DNA of 64,000 bases from CAVORB01 sp963698495. Lineage in GTDB: Bacteria; Pseudomonadota; Gammaproteobacteria; Chromatiales; Chromatiaceae. The notes beneath the pieces are model-generated. The model saw nothing but the letters and a program-made list of their open reading frames with translations, was not told where the DNA came from and did not search any database. A program made the translations under genes and the position numbers. Of the stretch, positions 34,503 through 43,427 are shown in pieces. How positions within the stretch are numbered: the stretch's first letter is position 1; every line of letters starts with the position of its first letter. The stretch covers positions 185,823 to 249,822 of the forward strand of contig CAVORB010000002.1 in NCBI GenBank assembly GCA_963698495.1, given 5' to 3'.

Positions 34503-35803
34503 GACGGATTCGCCCGAATGCTGGCAAGCCTGGTCGGATCTTTGTCGGAGGGGGAAGGGCTGCCGTGGCCTGGTTCCGCGTCGCGCAGGTAGAGGAGCGT
34601 GACGCCGAGCAGGATACCCAAGGGGTACAGGGTGCTCTTGGAGAAGAAGGGAAACACGAGGTTGACCAGGATCAGCCAGGCCAGGTAGGTGAAGAGGATG
34701 ACGGCCCCCAGGGCCCGGCGCGACGGCGACGCCGGGTGCCGGGCGCACCGGGCAAGCCGCCAGAGTGGCCAGCCCACCAGCATCGCGGCAGCCAGCAGAC
34801 CGGCGATTCCGCTCTCGTAGGTGATTTCCAGGGCATGATTGTGCGGGAAGATCAGCTCGGAGTATCTGGGGTCCGATACCCGCTCGAACTCCTGGCGGAA
34901 GCGTCCGACCCCGTTGCCGAACAACCACTCCGTCGCCGAGCTCTCCTTCGCCAGCGACCAGGTGTCGCTCCAGATGCGGACGCGCTCATCGTCGGCGAAG
35001 CGCTCGATCTGGGTATCGATCTCGGTCGCAAAGCCTCCGTAGTCGGTGGTCCAGAGCACGGCACCGGACGCCGACGCCAGTGTGACGGCCACCGCCCAGC
35101 CGCGCCAGCCGGAGTAGAGGGAAAGCACCGCAACCAGGGCGACGAGGATGCCGAGATAGGCCGGGGTCGATTCCGTGTTCAGCAGGAGATCGAGGTTCAT
35201 CGCCAGGAGCAGCAGGAACACCAGGCGCCGCCCCCGGTCGCGCGGCAAAGCTGGTTGGGTTTTCGCCTCAGGGCGCGCGACCGGCTCCGCCGGACGCGGG
35301 AAACGCACCCAGTATACGAGGGCCGGGATCGTGAGTACGGCGTAGGCGGCCAGGAAATGGGACAGGGGGTCCAGCATGTCGGCGGGGATCTGGAACAGCC
35401 GCCATGCCAGGTAGTGCACGACGACCCCCGACCCAATCAGCCAGGGGGCGATGCGGACGAGCAATCCAGGCCGGCATAGCATCAGGATGCTGATGGTCAG
35501 GACCGCCAGGTAACCCAGGCGGGACAGTGCCTTTGCGGTCCCGCCGGCGTCGCTGACGAGGTAACCCGCGGCGACGACTGCGGCCAGGACGAGAAAGGCG
35601 AGCACCGGCGGTCGGGCCAATCCTGCGGGCAGGGAACGCGCGATCGCGAGCCGCGCGACGACCACCAGGCTCAGGAGCGACAGCAATGGTCCGTAAGCAT
35701 CGATTCGAAATGCGAACAGGGAGAGAAAGACGCCTCCCGCCAGCAGCAGGAGCAGCCGATCATCCAGGATCAGTCTGCGCAGGTGGCTTATGGTCGATTG
35801 CAT
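34499..35803 (-). CDS. O-antigen ligase / polymerase family protein
   Basis: A polytopic inner-membrane protein of about 434 residues with roughly ten or more transmembrane helices. The Wzy_C/WaaL signature loop is present: LFGNGVGRFRQEFE followed by FPHNHALEITYESGIAGLLA, which holds the conserved His. It should join O-antigen to lipid A-core or polymerise a glycan on the periplasmic face. The start is either ATG 35803 (MQSTISHLRR) or 35827; neither has a convincing ribosome site, and I chose the shorter. The stop overlaps the GT9 start by 4 bp. Confidence 0.88.
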   Translation of the reverse strand: MQSTISHLRRLILDDRLLLLLAGGVFLSLFAFRIDAYGPLLSLLSLVVVARLAIARSLPAGLARPPVLAFLVLAAVVAAGYLVSDAGGTAKALSRLGYLAVLTISILMLCRPGLLVRIAPWLIGSGVVVHYLAWRLFQIPADMLDPLSHFLAAYAVLTIPALVYWVRFPRPAEPVARPEAKTQPALPRDRGRRLVFLLLLAMNLDLLLNTESTPAYLGILVALVAVLSLYSGWRGWAVAVTLASASGAVLWTTDYGGFATEIDTQIERFADDERVRIWSDTWSLAKESSATEWLFGNGVGRFRQEFERVSDPRYSELIFPHNHALEITYESGIAGLLAAAMLVGWPLWRLARCARHPASPSRRALGAVILFTYLAWLILVNLVFPFFSKSTLYPLGILLGVTLLYLRDAEPGHGSPSPSDKDPTRLASIRANPS

Positions 35804-35863
35804 AGGCGCTTGCAAATGGCGTCGCATCCCGGTGCCGTGGGGCCGAATGGATCGGCGCTCGGG

Positions 35864-37264
35864 TCAGAACTGGAAGTAGTAGAACTCTGCCTCACCGCTG
35901 CCGCCAACCATAATCAGGACGACAACCACCGCGAGCCCAGCGGCGGCCGCGTACCAGCGATTCGGCGCGAGGCGCTCGAGAGCGACTCTCTGGCTCGTCG
36001 GCCCGAGAATGGCCGCCAGCCCGGCGGCGATGACCAGCAGCAGGGCATGCGCGTCTGTCGGCGTCGCGATGGCGCGGAAGTCGTGCATCGCCGTCCAGAA
36101 CACGGCGGCGGTGGAGAAGCTGTCGGCGCGAAAGAGCACCGTGATCTCGACCCAGAACAGCAGCGTCAGGGCCCAGCCCATGCCCTTGGGCAATCTCAGC
36201 CCGGAGCGCGTGAATCCGGCGTTGACCAGGAGTCCGACCCCGTGGGCCAGGCCCCAGATGGCGAAGGTCCAGGCCGCGCCGTGCCAGAGGCCGCCGAGGA
36301 ACATGGTCACCAGCACGGCAACCACCGCCGGGTGGACGAGGTAACGGTTCCGCGCCAGGGGGACGAACAGATAGTCCCGCAGAAAGCGGGACAGGGTCAT
36401 GTGCCAGCGCTGCCAGACCTCCTGCAGCGATTGCGCCCGGTACGGGGCGTTGAAGTTGATCGGCAGGTTGTAGCCGAACATCAGGGCGAGGCCGATCGCC
36501 ATGTCCGAGTACCCGGAAAAATCGAAATAGATCTGCCAGCTGAAGGCGAACGCGGCCAGCCAGGCGGTCGAGAAGGACAGCGCTCCCTGGGTGGCGGCGG
36601 TGGCGTAGGCCGGGTCGACGATGCCCGCCAGGCTGTCGGCGATCAGCACCTTCTTGCACAGGCCGATGCTGAAGAGTATGCCGCCGCGCCCGAGTCTCTC
36701 CCACAGACCATCCCGCAGGGGATTGGCCGAGAACTGGGGGATCAGCTCGTGGTGCCGCACGATGGGGCCGGCGATGAGCTGGGGGAAGAAGGTCACGTAG
36801 GTCGCGTAACGCAGCAGATCGTACTCCCGGCCGCGGTTGCGCCACACGTCGACCAGATAGGAAATCTGCTGAAAGGTATAGAAGGAGATCGCCAGTGGAA
36901 GGGTGGTCGCGGCGAGCGAGAACGAGGTTCCGGCGAGTGCGCCGATCTCGCCCAGTAACCAATCCGAGTACTTGTAATAGCCCAGCAGGCCGAGGTCGAA
37001 GGTCACGCCGAGCGTCAATAGAAGGAAGCGGCGCCGGCTCTTCCTTGGGCTGTGGACCATCGCGCGGGCGATCAGAAAGTTGATCAGCACCGAGCCCGCC
37101 AGCAGCGGGACATAGCTCGGATTCCACCAGCCGTAGAAGAACAGCGACGTGACGACGAGCCAGACCAGTGCCGTCTTCTCCCCTCCCTTGCTCCAGAGCA
37201 GCAGGAATACGAGGAGGGTTACGGGGAGGAAAAGGAGAATGAAGGGCTGCGAGTTGAACAGCAT
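35864..37264 (-). CDS. MBOAT-family membrane O-acyltransferase (AlgI/DltB-like)
   Basis: A 466-residue membrane-bound O-acyltransferase. The start MLFNSQPFILLFLPVTLLVF is the usual AlgI-type beginning. The conserved region FYTFQQISYLVDVWRNR, the DFSGYSDMAIGLALMFGYNL segment and the catalytic GGLWHGAAWTFAIWG (His328) are all present. These proteins move acyl groups (acetyl or, in DltB, alanyl) across the membrane to a surface polymer. It is encoded next to a carrier protein and a membrane-anchored SGNH protein, giving a Dlt-like trio; no DltA-like ligase is seen. The glycan target is likely the LPS or exopolysaccharide made here. Confidence 0.93.
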   Translation of the reverse strand: MLFNSQPFILLFLPVTLLVFLLLWSKGGEKTALVWLVVTSLFFYGWWNPSYVPLLAGSVLINFLIARAMVHSPRKSRRRFLLLTLGVTFDLGLLGYYKYSDWLLGEIGALAGTSFSLAATTLPLAISFYTFQQISYLVDVWRNRGREYDLLRYATYVTFFPQLIAGPIVRHHELIPQFSANPLRDGLWERLGRGGILFSIGLCKKVLIADSLAGIVDPAYATAATQGALSFSTAWLAAFAFSWQIYFDFSGYSDMAIGLALMFGYNLPINFNAPYRAQSLQEVWQRWHMTLSRFLRDYLFVPLARNRYLVHPAVVAVLVTMFLGGLWHGAAWTFAIWGLAHGVGLLVNAGFTRSGLRLPKGMGWALTLLFWVEITVLFRADSFSTAAVFWTAMHDFRAIATPTDAHALLLVIAAGLAAILGPTSQRVALERLAPNRWYAAAAGLAVVVVLIMVGGSGEAEFYYFQF

Positions 37265-37345
37265 GGGGTCTGCGTGCCTCCCGCCCGCGACAGATCGCGC
37301 GAGGGGCGGATTTGAAACGCCTGGCGGGTGTTTCCTGGTTCGCGG

Positions 37346-37660
37346 TCAGGGTGCCGCCGACCCCTGGTCGACGATGGTCAGCAGGTGATCGACCAGGCTC
37401 TCCACGGTGCGTGACTCGCTCCCCGCCGAATCGACGAACTGCTCGAAATCGAGGAACACGTCCGCCCCGAACGCCTCGCCGATCTTCTCCTCGAGGATCA
37501 TCTGGAAGGACACGATGGCGATGGAGTCGAGGCCTCCTCCCTCCCCCGAAAGCACGGTCGAAAGGGATTGCTCCAATTGCTGATTCTTCCCGAGCTCCCG
37601 GTTGAGCTCGGCGATCGCCGAAAAGACGACCTCGGTCGCCCTGGATTTGTCGATAGTCAT
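37346..37660 (-). CDS. Acyl carrier-like protein of the MBOAT locus
   Basis: A 104-residue acidic four-helix carrier protein. The phosphopantetheine site is GGGLDSIAIVSF with Ser46. The remainder (ILEEKIGEAFGADVFLDFEQ and TVESLVDHLL) fits an ACP/PCP fold. It begins downstream of the SGNH gene and ends 81 bp upstream of the MBOAT gene, the place DltC occupies in dlt operons. It probably carries the acyl group used by the MBOAT protein. A fatty-acid synthase role is unlikely away from fab genes. The loading enzyme is not in the window. Confidence 0.85.
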   Translation of the reverse strand: MTIDKSRATEVVFSAIAELNRELGKNQQLEQSLSTVLSGEGGGLDSIAIVSFQMILEEKIGEAFGADVFLDFEQFVDSAGSESRTVESLVDHLLTIVDQGSAAP

Positions 37661-37862
37661 GTCTAGGTGTGCTCGAAAGCGGCCCGATCAGGTTCCCATT
37701 CGCGAGAGGCCCCGCCGCGGGTGCGTTGGCTCAGCGTTGTGCCGGCGCCGCCGGTCTCGACCATGCGGGAGATCGGCCGACGGGCGCCCCGCGCGGCAGC
37801 GTGGAAGCGTACCACAAACCGCTCGGCGGCATTTCCGGTCACGATGTCGTGGGGCCCGGCGC

Positions 37863-38945
37863 CTAGCGATGCTCGCCGCTGTAGGAGAGCACTTGGAACT
37901 CGGCCGCCTTCTCTTCAGGATGCGTGGCGCCCGAGTGCAATAGCCGCGCGATGTCGGCGGCGACCGACGTGGTGTAGTGCTGGGCGTCGACGTAGTTGCG
38001 GTCTTCCGTCGTAATCGGCGAGGAGATCATGAAGTCCAGCACCACCGCGTTCGGGACTTGGCTGAGAACCTCGGCGGCCTTGGCCTTGCACGCGGACCAG
38101 AAACGCTGTTGCTCCTTGTCCTCGCGGAGCTGGTGATGGATATGGAAGGGTACGACGAAGGCGACCTTGCGGGTCTCTGCCGGCAGGCGTGAGAGCCTGT
38201 CCGCCAGCGCGTCCAGCTCGGGAAAACGGGGCGGTCCCTCGCTCTGCGTGCGCCGCAGCAGCCAGGGCGCCTCGCCGTAGATGCGCCTGCGGACCGAGTC
38301 CAGGTCGTTGTCGGTGCGGAAGGTGAGCGTGAAATCCCGGTAGCCGTCGGGCCGGAGTGGATGCCGGACTCGCAGCCCGAGGAGGGCGAGCAGCTGCGAG
38401 CGGGCGTGTTGCAGGGTCGTGCGGTTGAAAGGGGGAAGGTCGTTCCAGACCTCGTCGTCGTACAGGGATTCGGGAAAGGTCTGTCCCATCATCTGCGGAA
38501 GTAGCCGCGGACTCCCGTCGGGCGCGCACCAGGACGGGTCGAGGCCGACGATCAGTGTCCCGTCATAGGCCCCCGTGTAGCCGAGCAAGTCGAGGACCCG
38601 CAGCTGCTCGTAGGGGGAGGCGGCCGGCATCCCGAGGTTGACGAAGCTGCCACCGAAGACGGCATTCAGCTCCGTCGGACGCAACAGCATCGATGTGGAG
38701 CTGCCGACGACGGCGCTGTCGAAACGTCCGCTGCGGGCGAGCTTGGCGTTGTACGGGCGGGAGTGACTGGTGACCGGATAGCGCTCCCAGCGGGGGGAGA
38801 AGGGCACCGAGTCGTACGGGTCGACGATGAGCACCAGCGAGTAAATGAAGGCGCTGGTGCCGAATACCGTGCCGGCGAGCAGCAGTACGAAACGCCGCCA
38901 TGCATGTCGGGTTTCGGGCAAGGCTTGTCCGCTTGTTTCTCCCAC
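37863..38945 (-). CDS. Membrane-anchored SGNH-like protein (DltD/AlgX-type) of the MBOAT locus
   Basis: A 360-residue protein with one N-terminal transmembrane helix (residues about 18-41, RRFVLLLAGTVFGTSAFIY) and a large periplasmic domain. An SGNH block I is visible as FDSAVVGSSTSMLLRP (GSSTS at 81-85) and the distal catalytic pair as DAQHYTTSVAADIA. PYDSVPF after the membrane helix and VPFHIHHQLR are also typical of this class. Topology and active-site layout match DltD and other SGNH partners of MBOAT proteins. It is the first gene of the minus-strand cluster. It probably completes transfer of the acyl group to the glycan. No family name is certain. Confidence 0.78.
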   Translation of the reverse strand: MGETSGQALPETRHAWRRFVLLLAGTVFGTSAFIYSLVLIVDPYDSVPFSPRWERYPVTSHSRPYNAKLARSGRFDSAVVGSSTSMLLRPTELNAVFGGSFVNLGMPAASPYEQLRVLDLLGYTGAYDGTLIVGLDPSWCAPDGSPRLLPQMMGQTFPESLYDDEVWNDLPPFNRTTLQHARSQLLALLGLRVRHPLRPDGYRDFTLTFRTDNDLDSVRRRIYGEAPWLLRRTQSEGPPRFPELDALADRLSRLPAETRKVAFVVPFHIHHQLREDKEQQRFWSACKAKAAEVLSQVPNAVVLDFMISSPITTEDRNYVDAQHYTTSVAADIARLLHSGATHPEEKAAEFQVLSYSGEHR

Positions 38946-39249
38946 CCTGAGGCTACCTCAACGCGCTAAACCCAGGGGCGGGAGATTCCGGCCGGCCCAG
39001 CAGGTTTCGCAGGTCGGTTCGGTGGAACATGAGGCGAGTTTTTCGGGCTCGGGCAACATGAAGGGCAGGGCAGGCTCAGCGCGCGAAAGCCGGGAAGTAT
39101 AGTATGATGCGCAGTCGTTCGACATCGCGTCGTTTGCGCCCGCCGAAGATGGTCCGATTCTCCCCTCGTCGCTTTCGGAGTCCGGAGCGCCGCGCAGCAA
39201 CCGTCGCCTCGTTTCTTGTTCTCGTCACCGCCGAAGATCACCATGTCGC
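38946..39249. promoter_or_regulatory. Divergent promoter region of the polysaccharide locus
   Basis: 304 bp between the minus-strand acylation/LPS cluster and the plus-strand glycosyltransferase cluster. A local AT-rich stretch, AAGTATAGTATGATGC (39096-39111), contains TATAGT and TATGAT, plausible -10 boxes. No gene is supported here. Confidence 0.4.
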
Positions 39250-40245
39250 ATGGCCAGCGATAACCTTGCGCCAGGCGTGAGCCTGCTCATCCCGAACTAC
39301 AACGGGGAGCAGATCATCGCCGCGGGGATCTCCCACGCCGAGGCGGCGGCCCAGGCCTATCCCGGGGCCGCGGAGGTGATCGTCGTCGACGATGGCTCCG
39401 CGGACGGCAGCGTCGAGCTGATCCAGGCCGAATACCCCGATGTCAGATTGATCGTTCATCCCGCGAACCGGGGCTTTGCCGAGGCCGTGCACACCGGGGT
39501 GGCGGCGGCGGTGCACGATATCGTGATCTTGCTCAACTCGGACGTGCGGGTGCGCCAGGATTTCATCCTCCCCCTCGTCCAGCCTTTCGCCGATCAGGAC
39601 ACCTTCTCCGTTGGTCCCATGATTCTCGGCCATGACGGCGGCGCGTCGGAGTCCTCCTGGGTGCGCGCCCGCCTGTCGCGGGGCATGGTGAAGAAGGGCG
39701 GCGATTGGAGTCCCGCCATTGCCGAGAGAGCGGCGGAGTCCGCTGGCGGGCGCCTGAAGACGCTCTTCGTCTCGGGGGGCTCCATCGCGTTCGACAAGCA
39801 CAAATTCGAGGCCCTCGGGGGTTTCCTGTCCTGCTACAAGCCCTTCGGCAAGGAGGACATGGACCTAGGCACCCGCGCCTGGCGCCGCGGCTGGAAGAGC
39901 TACTTCGTGCCGCGGAGCGTCATCGTCCACGATCACCGGGTCACGACCATCCGCCGCTTCTACTCCTCCTTCCGGCGCAAGGTCGTCGGCCGTAAGAACC
40001 GCTACCTCTACCATTGGATCAACCTCGCCGGCGGCACGCTGCTCCTCAGCCATGCGCCGCGTGTGCTCGGCGAGATCGTCTGGGGGACGCTGCGCCTGGA
40101 CTTCAGCTATCTTTCCGGGTTCGTCCGGGCGCTCGGGCAGCTCCCGCTCGTGCTCAGGACGCGGCGCGGGTTCCGGCGCGATCCCCAATCCCGGTCGCTG
40201 GCCGATGTGCTGGCGGAGATCAACCAGTCCCAAGTCGGCCCATGA
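39250..40245 (+). CDS. GT2-family glycosyltransferase
   Basis: A 331-residue GT-A fold glycosyltransferase, inverting. It begins with VSLLIPNYNGEQIIAAGI, has VIVVDDGSADGSVELI and the metal-binding region LLNSDVRV (DxD-like), and the catalytic-base region KPFGKEDMDLGTRAWRRGW. The C-terminal region (residues about 255-300) is hydrophobic and may sit on the membrane. It opens a plus-strand run with the next two genes, overlapping the following start by 4 bp. It probably adds a sugar to the surface glycan made by this locus. Confidence 0.92.
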   Translation: MASDNLAPGVSLLIPNYNGEQIIAAGISHAEAAAQAYPGAAEVIVVDDGSADGSVELIQAEYPDVRLIVHPANRGFAEAVHTGVAAAVHDIVILLNSDVRVRQDFILPLVQPFADQDTFSVGPMILGHDGGASESSWVRARLSRGMVKKGGDWSPAIAERAAESAGGRLKTLFVSGGSIAFDKHKFEALGGFLSCYKPFGKEDMDLGTRAWRRGWKSYFVPRSVIVHDHRVTTIRRFYSSFRRKVVGRKNRYLYHWINLAGGTLLLSHAPRVLGEIVWGTLRLDFSYLSGFVRALGQLPLVLRTRRGFRRDPQSRSLADVLAEINQSQVGP

Positions 40246-41309
40246 TCCAGGTCAGACCCGCGAACGACGACGATCGGAAAGAGATCCTGGCGCGCATGGA
40301 GGAAGTGTCGGGTACCGAGAAGAGGCAGCGCATCGAGCGCCGCTGGGATTGGCAGTGGCGTCAGGACCCGCGGTTGGATGTCCCCGGATACCGGGGTGTG
40401 GTCGTCGCGTGGCGCGACAGCATCATCGCCAGCATGTCCTGCGTGCCCGCCGGCCTGCATGTCGCCGGGGCGCCCGTCTCCGCGAACTGGATCGTGGATA
40501 TTTTCGTCCACACGCGATTGACGCGTCAGGCGTTGCGAGACGCGAAGCGCGGTGGCGGCGGCCTGGGCCCCGAGTTCGCCAAGGGCATTGCCGCCGCGAT
40601 GCTCAATCACCCCGCGGCGGGGTCGATTCAGATGGGCAAGCACATCGCCGACCGAATGATGGCCGTCGGCCTCACGGTCGGCTTCGTCCAGTCCGCTTCG
40701 ATCTTCAACTACACGCGCCGGGTCTCCGTCGTTCGTCCCCTGCAGAAGAGCCTGGGCAAGGGACTCGGGCTGCTCCTGGGCTCGACGGCGGATCTAGCGG
40801 TCTCCAGGTTCCCGCGTCCAGCTCTTGAGGCGGAGCCGTTCCACGGCGAATTCGACGCGCGCTTCGATCGCCTGTGGGCGCGGGCGAGGGACCAATATCC
40901 CGCGATCACCCTGCGCGACGCGCCGACCCTGAACTGGCGCTACCGGAGGCATCCGGACACCACCTACGAGGCGCTGATCCTGCAACGGGATGGCGAGATC
41001 CGCGGATACGCGGTGTTCAAGCTGTACGAGCATCGCGGGCGGTGGCTGGCGCGCATGGTCGATCTCCTGACGGAAAACGGCGACCGGCAGGCGGCCGATG
41101 GGCTCGTGGCCGGCGTCCTCGAGCGTGCCCGAAGCGAGAAGGCCGAACGCCTGGACTGGTTCGCGTGTACCTGGAACGCGCGGCCGACGCTTGGGCGTTA
41201 CGGCTTCGCACCCAAGCTGACCAAGGCGAAAAGCCTGCAGCCGCTGATGTCGCGGGGGCTGCCCGACGTCGAGCTCTACGTCACGCGCGGCGACGGCGAC
41301 GGCGGGTAG
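40242..41309 (+). CDS. GNAT-like acyltransferase of the polysaccharide locus
   Basis: A 355-residue protein with a GNAT-like arrangement: MIQVRPANDDDRKEILARM, then WRDSIIASMSCVPAGL and VSANWIVDIFVHTRLTRQA in the N-half, and a second module (YEALILQRDGEIRGYAVFKL) in the C-half. This resembles two-domain GNAT or FemAB-like proteins of exopolysaccharide loci, which N-acylate sugars or add amino acids. The ATG at 40242 overlaps the preceding stop. Substrate unknown. The GNAT call is by pattern only; the acetyl-CoA loop is not canonical. Confidence 0.7.
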   Translation: MIQVRPANDDDRKEILARMEEVSGTEKRQRIERRWDWQWRQDPRLDVPGYRGVVVAWRDSIIASMSCVPAGLHVAGAPVSANWIVDIFVHTRLTRQALRDAKRGGGGLGPEFAKGIAAAMLNHPAAGSIQMGKHIADRMMAVGLTVGFVQSASIFNYTRRVSVVRPLQKSLGKGLGLLLGSTADLAVSRFPRPALEAEPFHGEFDARFDRLWARARDQYPAITLRDAPTLNWRYRRHPDTTYEALILQRDGEIRGYAVFKLYEHRGRWLARMVDLLTENGDRQAADGLVAGVLERARSEKAERLDWFACTWNARPTLGRYGFAPKLTKAKSLQPLMSRGLPDVELYVTRGDGDGG

Positions 41310-41318
41310 GCGCGGGGC

Positions 41319-42242
41319 ATGAACCTCTGGCAGCGCTGGCGGCAGAAGCGGGCGCGGCACGCCGGTAAGCGTGCCGACCTCAAGCAGGAGCAAGGTCTGC
41401 GCAAGCAATGGTGCCTGCTTGCCGGGAGGTGCGACCTCGCCGCCCTCGCATCTCCTCCGCCGGTGGCGGACCTCGTTCCCCTCTATCCGCCGAGCACCGC
41501 GTTTTGGGCCGACCCCTTCGTCTGGTCGCGCGATGGCCGTTGCTGCGTCTTTTTCGAAGACCTGCCGTTCGCGTCGGAGCGCGGGCACATCAGCTGCATC
41601 GAGCTCGATGACCAGGCGAGGCCGCTGGGCGAAGCGCGCCCGGTCATCGAAGAACCGTATCACCTCTCCTATCCTTTTCTGCTCGAGCACGATGGCGAGC
41701 TTTACATGATTCCGGAGAAGGCGGCGGCCAAGCGGGTCGACCTCTATCGGTGCATCGACTTCCCGGACCGCTGGGAACGCGTAAGCACGCTGGTCGAGGG
41801 CAGCCCGATGTCGGATGCGACCCTGTTCGAGCACGAGGGGCGCTGGTGGCTATTTTGCGCGATGAGGACCAAGCGGCTGCGTCTCAACGAGACCCTGTTC
41901 GCCTTCTACGCCGACAGCCTCTGGAGCAAGAGCTGGACGCCTCACGCGGCGAATCCCCTGGTTCGTGATTTCAGCGGTGCGCGGCCCGCCGGCAGGGTGT
42001 TTAGGGACGAGTCCGGGCGCCTGCTGCGCCCGGCGCAGGACTGCGTGCGCCGTTACGGGCACGGCATCAGCCTCAACGAGGTCGTCGCCCTTTCTCCATC
42101 CCGTTACCAGGAGCGCCGAATCTGGCGCATCTGCGGCGACCAGGTGGGGGAGTGGCGCGCGCTGCACCACATGGATTGGCACCAGGGGGTCCTGGTGATG
42201 GACGCCCAACGTCTGATTCCGATGCCGCCGGGCGTTGCGTGA
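41319..42242 (+). CDS. Five-bladed propeller protein, glucosamine-inositolphosphorylceramide-transferase-like
   Basis: A 307-residue protein whose blades show the GH43-like pattern: STAFWADPFVWSRDGRCCVF, FEDLPFASERGHISCIELD, YHLSYPFLLEHDGELYMIPE and SDATLFEHEGRWWLFCAM. This family occurs beside formyl- or glycosyltransferases in bacterial polysaccharide loci and as the N-domain of plant GINT1 proteins. No signal peptide is seen. It may be a glycosyltransferase partner or a glycosidase-fold binding protein; the acidic residues of DPF and FED could be catalytic. It starts 9 bp after the GNAT-like gene. Confidence 0.8.
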   Translation: MNLWQRWRQKRARHAGKRADLKQEQGLRKQWCLLAGRCDLAALASPPPVADLVPLYPPSTAFWADPFVWSRDGRCCVFFEDLPFASERGHISCIELDDQARPLGEARPVIEEPYHLSYPFLLEHDGELYMIPEKAAAKRVDLYRCIDFPDRWERVSTLVEGSPMSDATLFEHEGRWWLFCAMRTKRLRLNETLFAFYADSLWSKSWTPHAANPLVRDFSGARPAGRVFRDESGRLLRPAQDCVRRYGHGISLNEVVALSPSRYQERRIWRICGDQVGEWRALHHMDWHQGVLVMDAQRLIPMPPGVA

Positions 42243-42275
42243 GCCACCCGTGGCAGCGGCACCGACGCCGCGGCG

Positions 42276-43427
42276 CTATGCCGTCGGTGGCGCCTCCGAA
42301 TTCCCGCTGGGTCCCGGCTCGAGGCCGAGCACACGCAGGTAGTCCGCGACCGCCGCCTCGGGGGTGAAACGCTGCACCGCCTCGCGCAGCAGCTCGGCGC
42401 TCGGCGGGTTCTTCAGCGTTTCGACGATGGCATCGGCAAGCCCGAAGGGATCGCCTACGCGGGCCAGGCGGCCGTACTTCCCATCCGCGAGGATCTCGCG
42501 CGGGCCGCTGCGGCAGTCGGTGGCGACACAGGGCAGGCCCGCGGCCAGGGCCTCCGTGAGCACGTTCCCGAATCCCTCGAACACCGATGACAGGACGAAC
42601 ACGTCCGCCCGTTTCATCAGGGCGAAGGGGTTCGGCGTGAAGCCCGGCAGATCCGCGGACTCCCGCAGACCGAGTCTGCGGATCAACGTCTCCAGCTTTC
42701 CCCGCTGCCGGCCCTCGCCGGCGATGATCAGGCGGCAGTCCATCCGCTCACGTACGCGCTGGAAGGCCTTGATGAGGGTCGGGTAGTCCTTCACCCCGAC
42801 CAGCCGACCGACGCTCAGGACGACGGGCTTGTCCTTGCCCACCAGCCAGGGGTGGGTGACGGGCTCGGCCGTGAGGCGCTCGACCTCATGCGGGTCGATG
42901 CAGTTGTAGATGCGGTGTATCGGGGGGGCTTCGCGGCCGGCGAAGAGCTCGCGCAGGGCGGCGCAGCCGCCGTCGGAGATGCCGACCAGTGCGTCGGCGC
43001 GGGCGAAGATCTCGGTCAGCTGGCGGCGGGCCTTGCGGCGGGCGAACAGGTGCTCCTTGCGGAGCTTCTCGATGACGTTGGTGCCGATGCGAAGGACCGT
43101 GCGCGGGCGCTCGCCGGCGTCCAGCCGCGCGAGCAGGGCGCTCGCCCGGTCCCGGTTGCTGAGGATCGCGCGCGGACTGCGCTCCCGCAGGTAGGCCCGC
43201 AGCTGCCCCAGGGCGGCGCGGTCGTCGCCGGACTGAAGCGGAAAGATCCCCACCTCGCAGCCGAGATCCGGGGTGTCAGACGGCGGGGCGGGGGGCAGCA
43301 GCAGATCGACCTCGATCCCGGCGTCCACCATGCCGCGCACCAGGGTGGCGATCAGGCGCGATACGGCGTGAGGGCCCTCGAGAAACCCGACGATGGCGAG
43401 ACGGTCGGGGCGAGAAGGGTCACTCAT
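42276..43427 (-). CDS. GT4-family glycosyltransferase
   Basis: A 383-residue GT-B enzyme on the opposite strand to its neighbours. The donor lobe is clear: PVVLSVGRLVGVKDYPTLIK, GRQRGKLETLIRRLGL, PGFTPNPFALMKRADVFVLS and EGFGNVLTEALAAGLPCVAT with both Glu of the E-x7-E motif. It resembles the GT4 at 44102-45286 in the same segments (PGFCANPYSYMARADLFVLS; DCPSGPREVL versus DCRSGPREIL), so the two are probably paralogues using related donors. It ends 34 bp from the convergent propeller gene. Confidence 0.92.
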   Translation of the reverse strand: MSDPSRPDRLAIVGFLEGPHAVSRLIATLVRGMVDAGIEVDLLLPPAPPSDTPDLGCEVGIFPLQSGDDRAALGQLRAYLRERSPRAILSNRDRASALLARLDAGERPRTVLRIGTNVIEKLRKEHLFARRKARRQLTEIFARADALVGISDGGCAALRELFAGREAPPIHRIYNCIDPHEVERLTAEPVTHPWLVGKDKPVVLSVGRLVGVKDYPTLIKAFQRVRERMDCRLIIAGEGRQRGKLETLIRRLGLRESADLPGFTPNPFALMKRADVFVLSSVFEGFGNVLTEALAAGLPCVATDCRSGPREILADGKYGRLARVGDPFGLADAIVETLKNPPSAELLREAVQRFTPEAAVADYLRVLGLEPGPSGNSEAPPTA

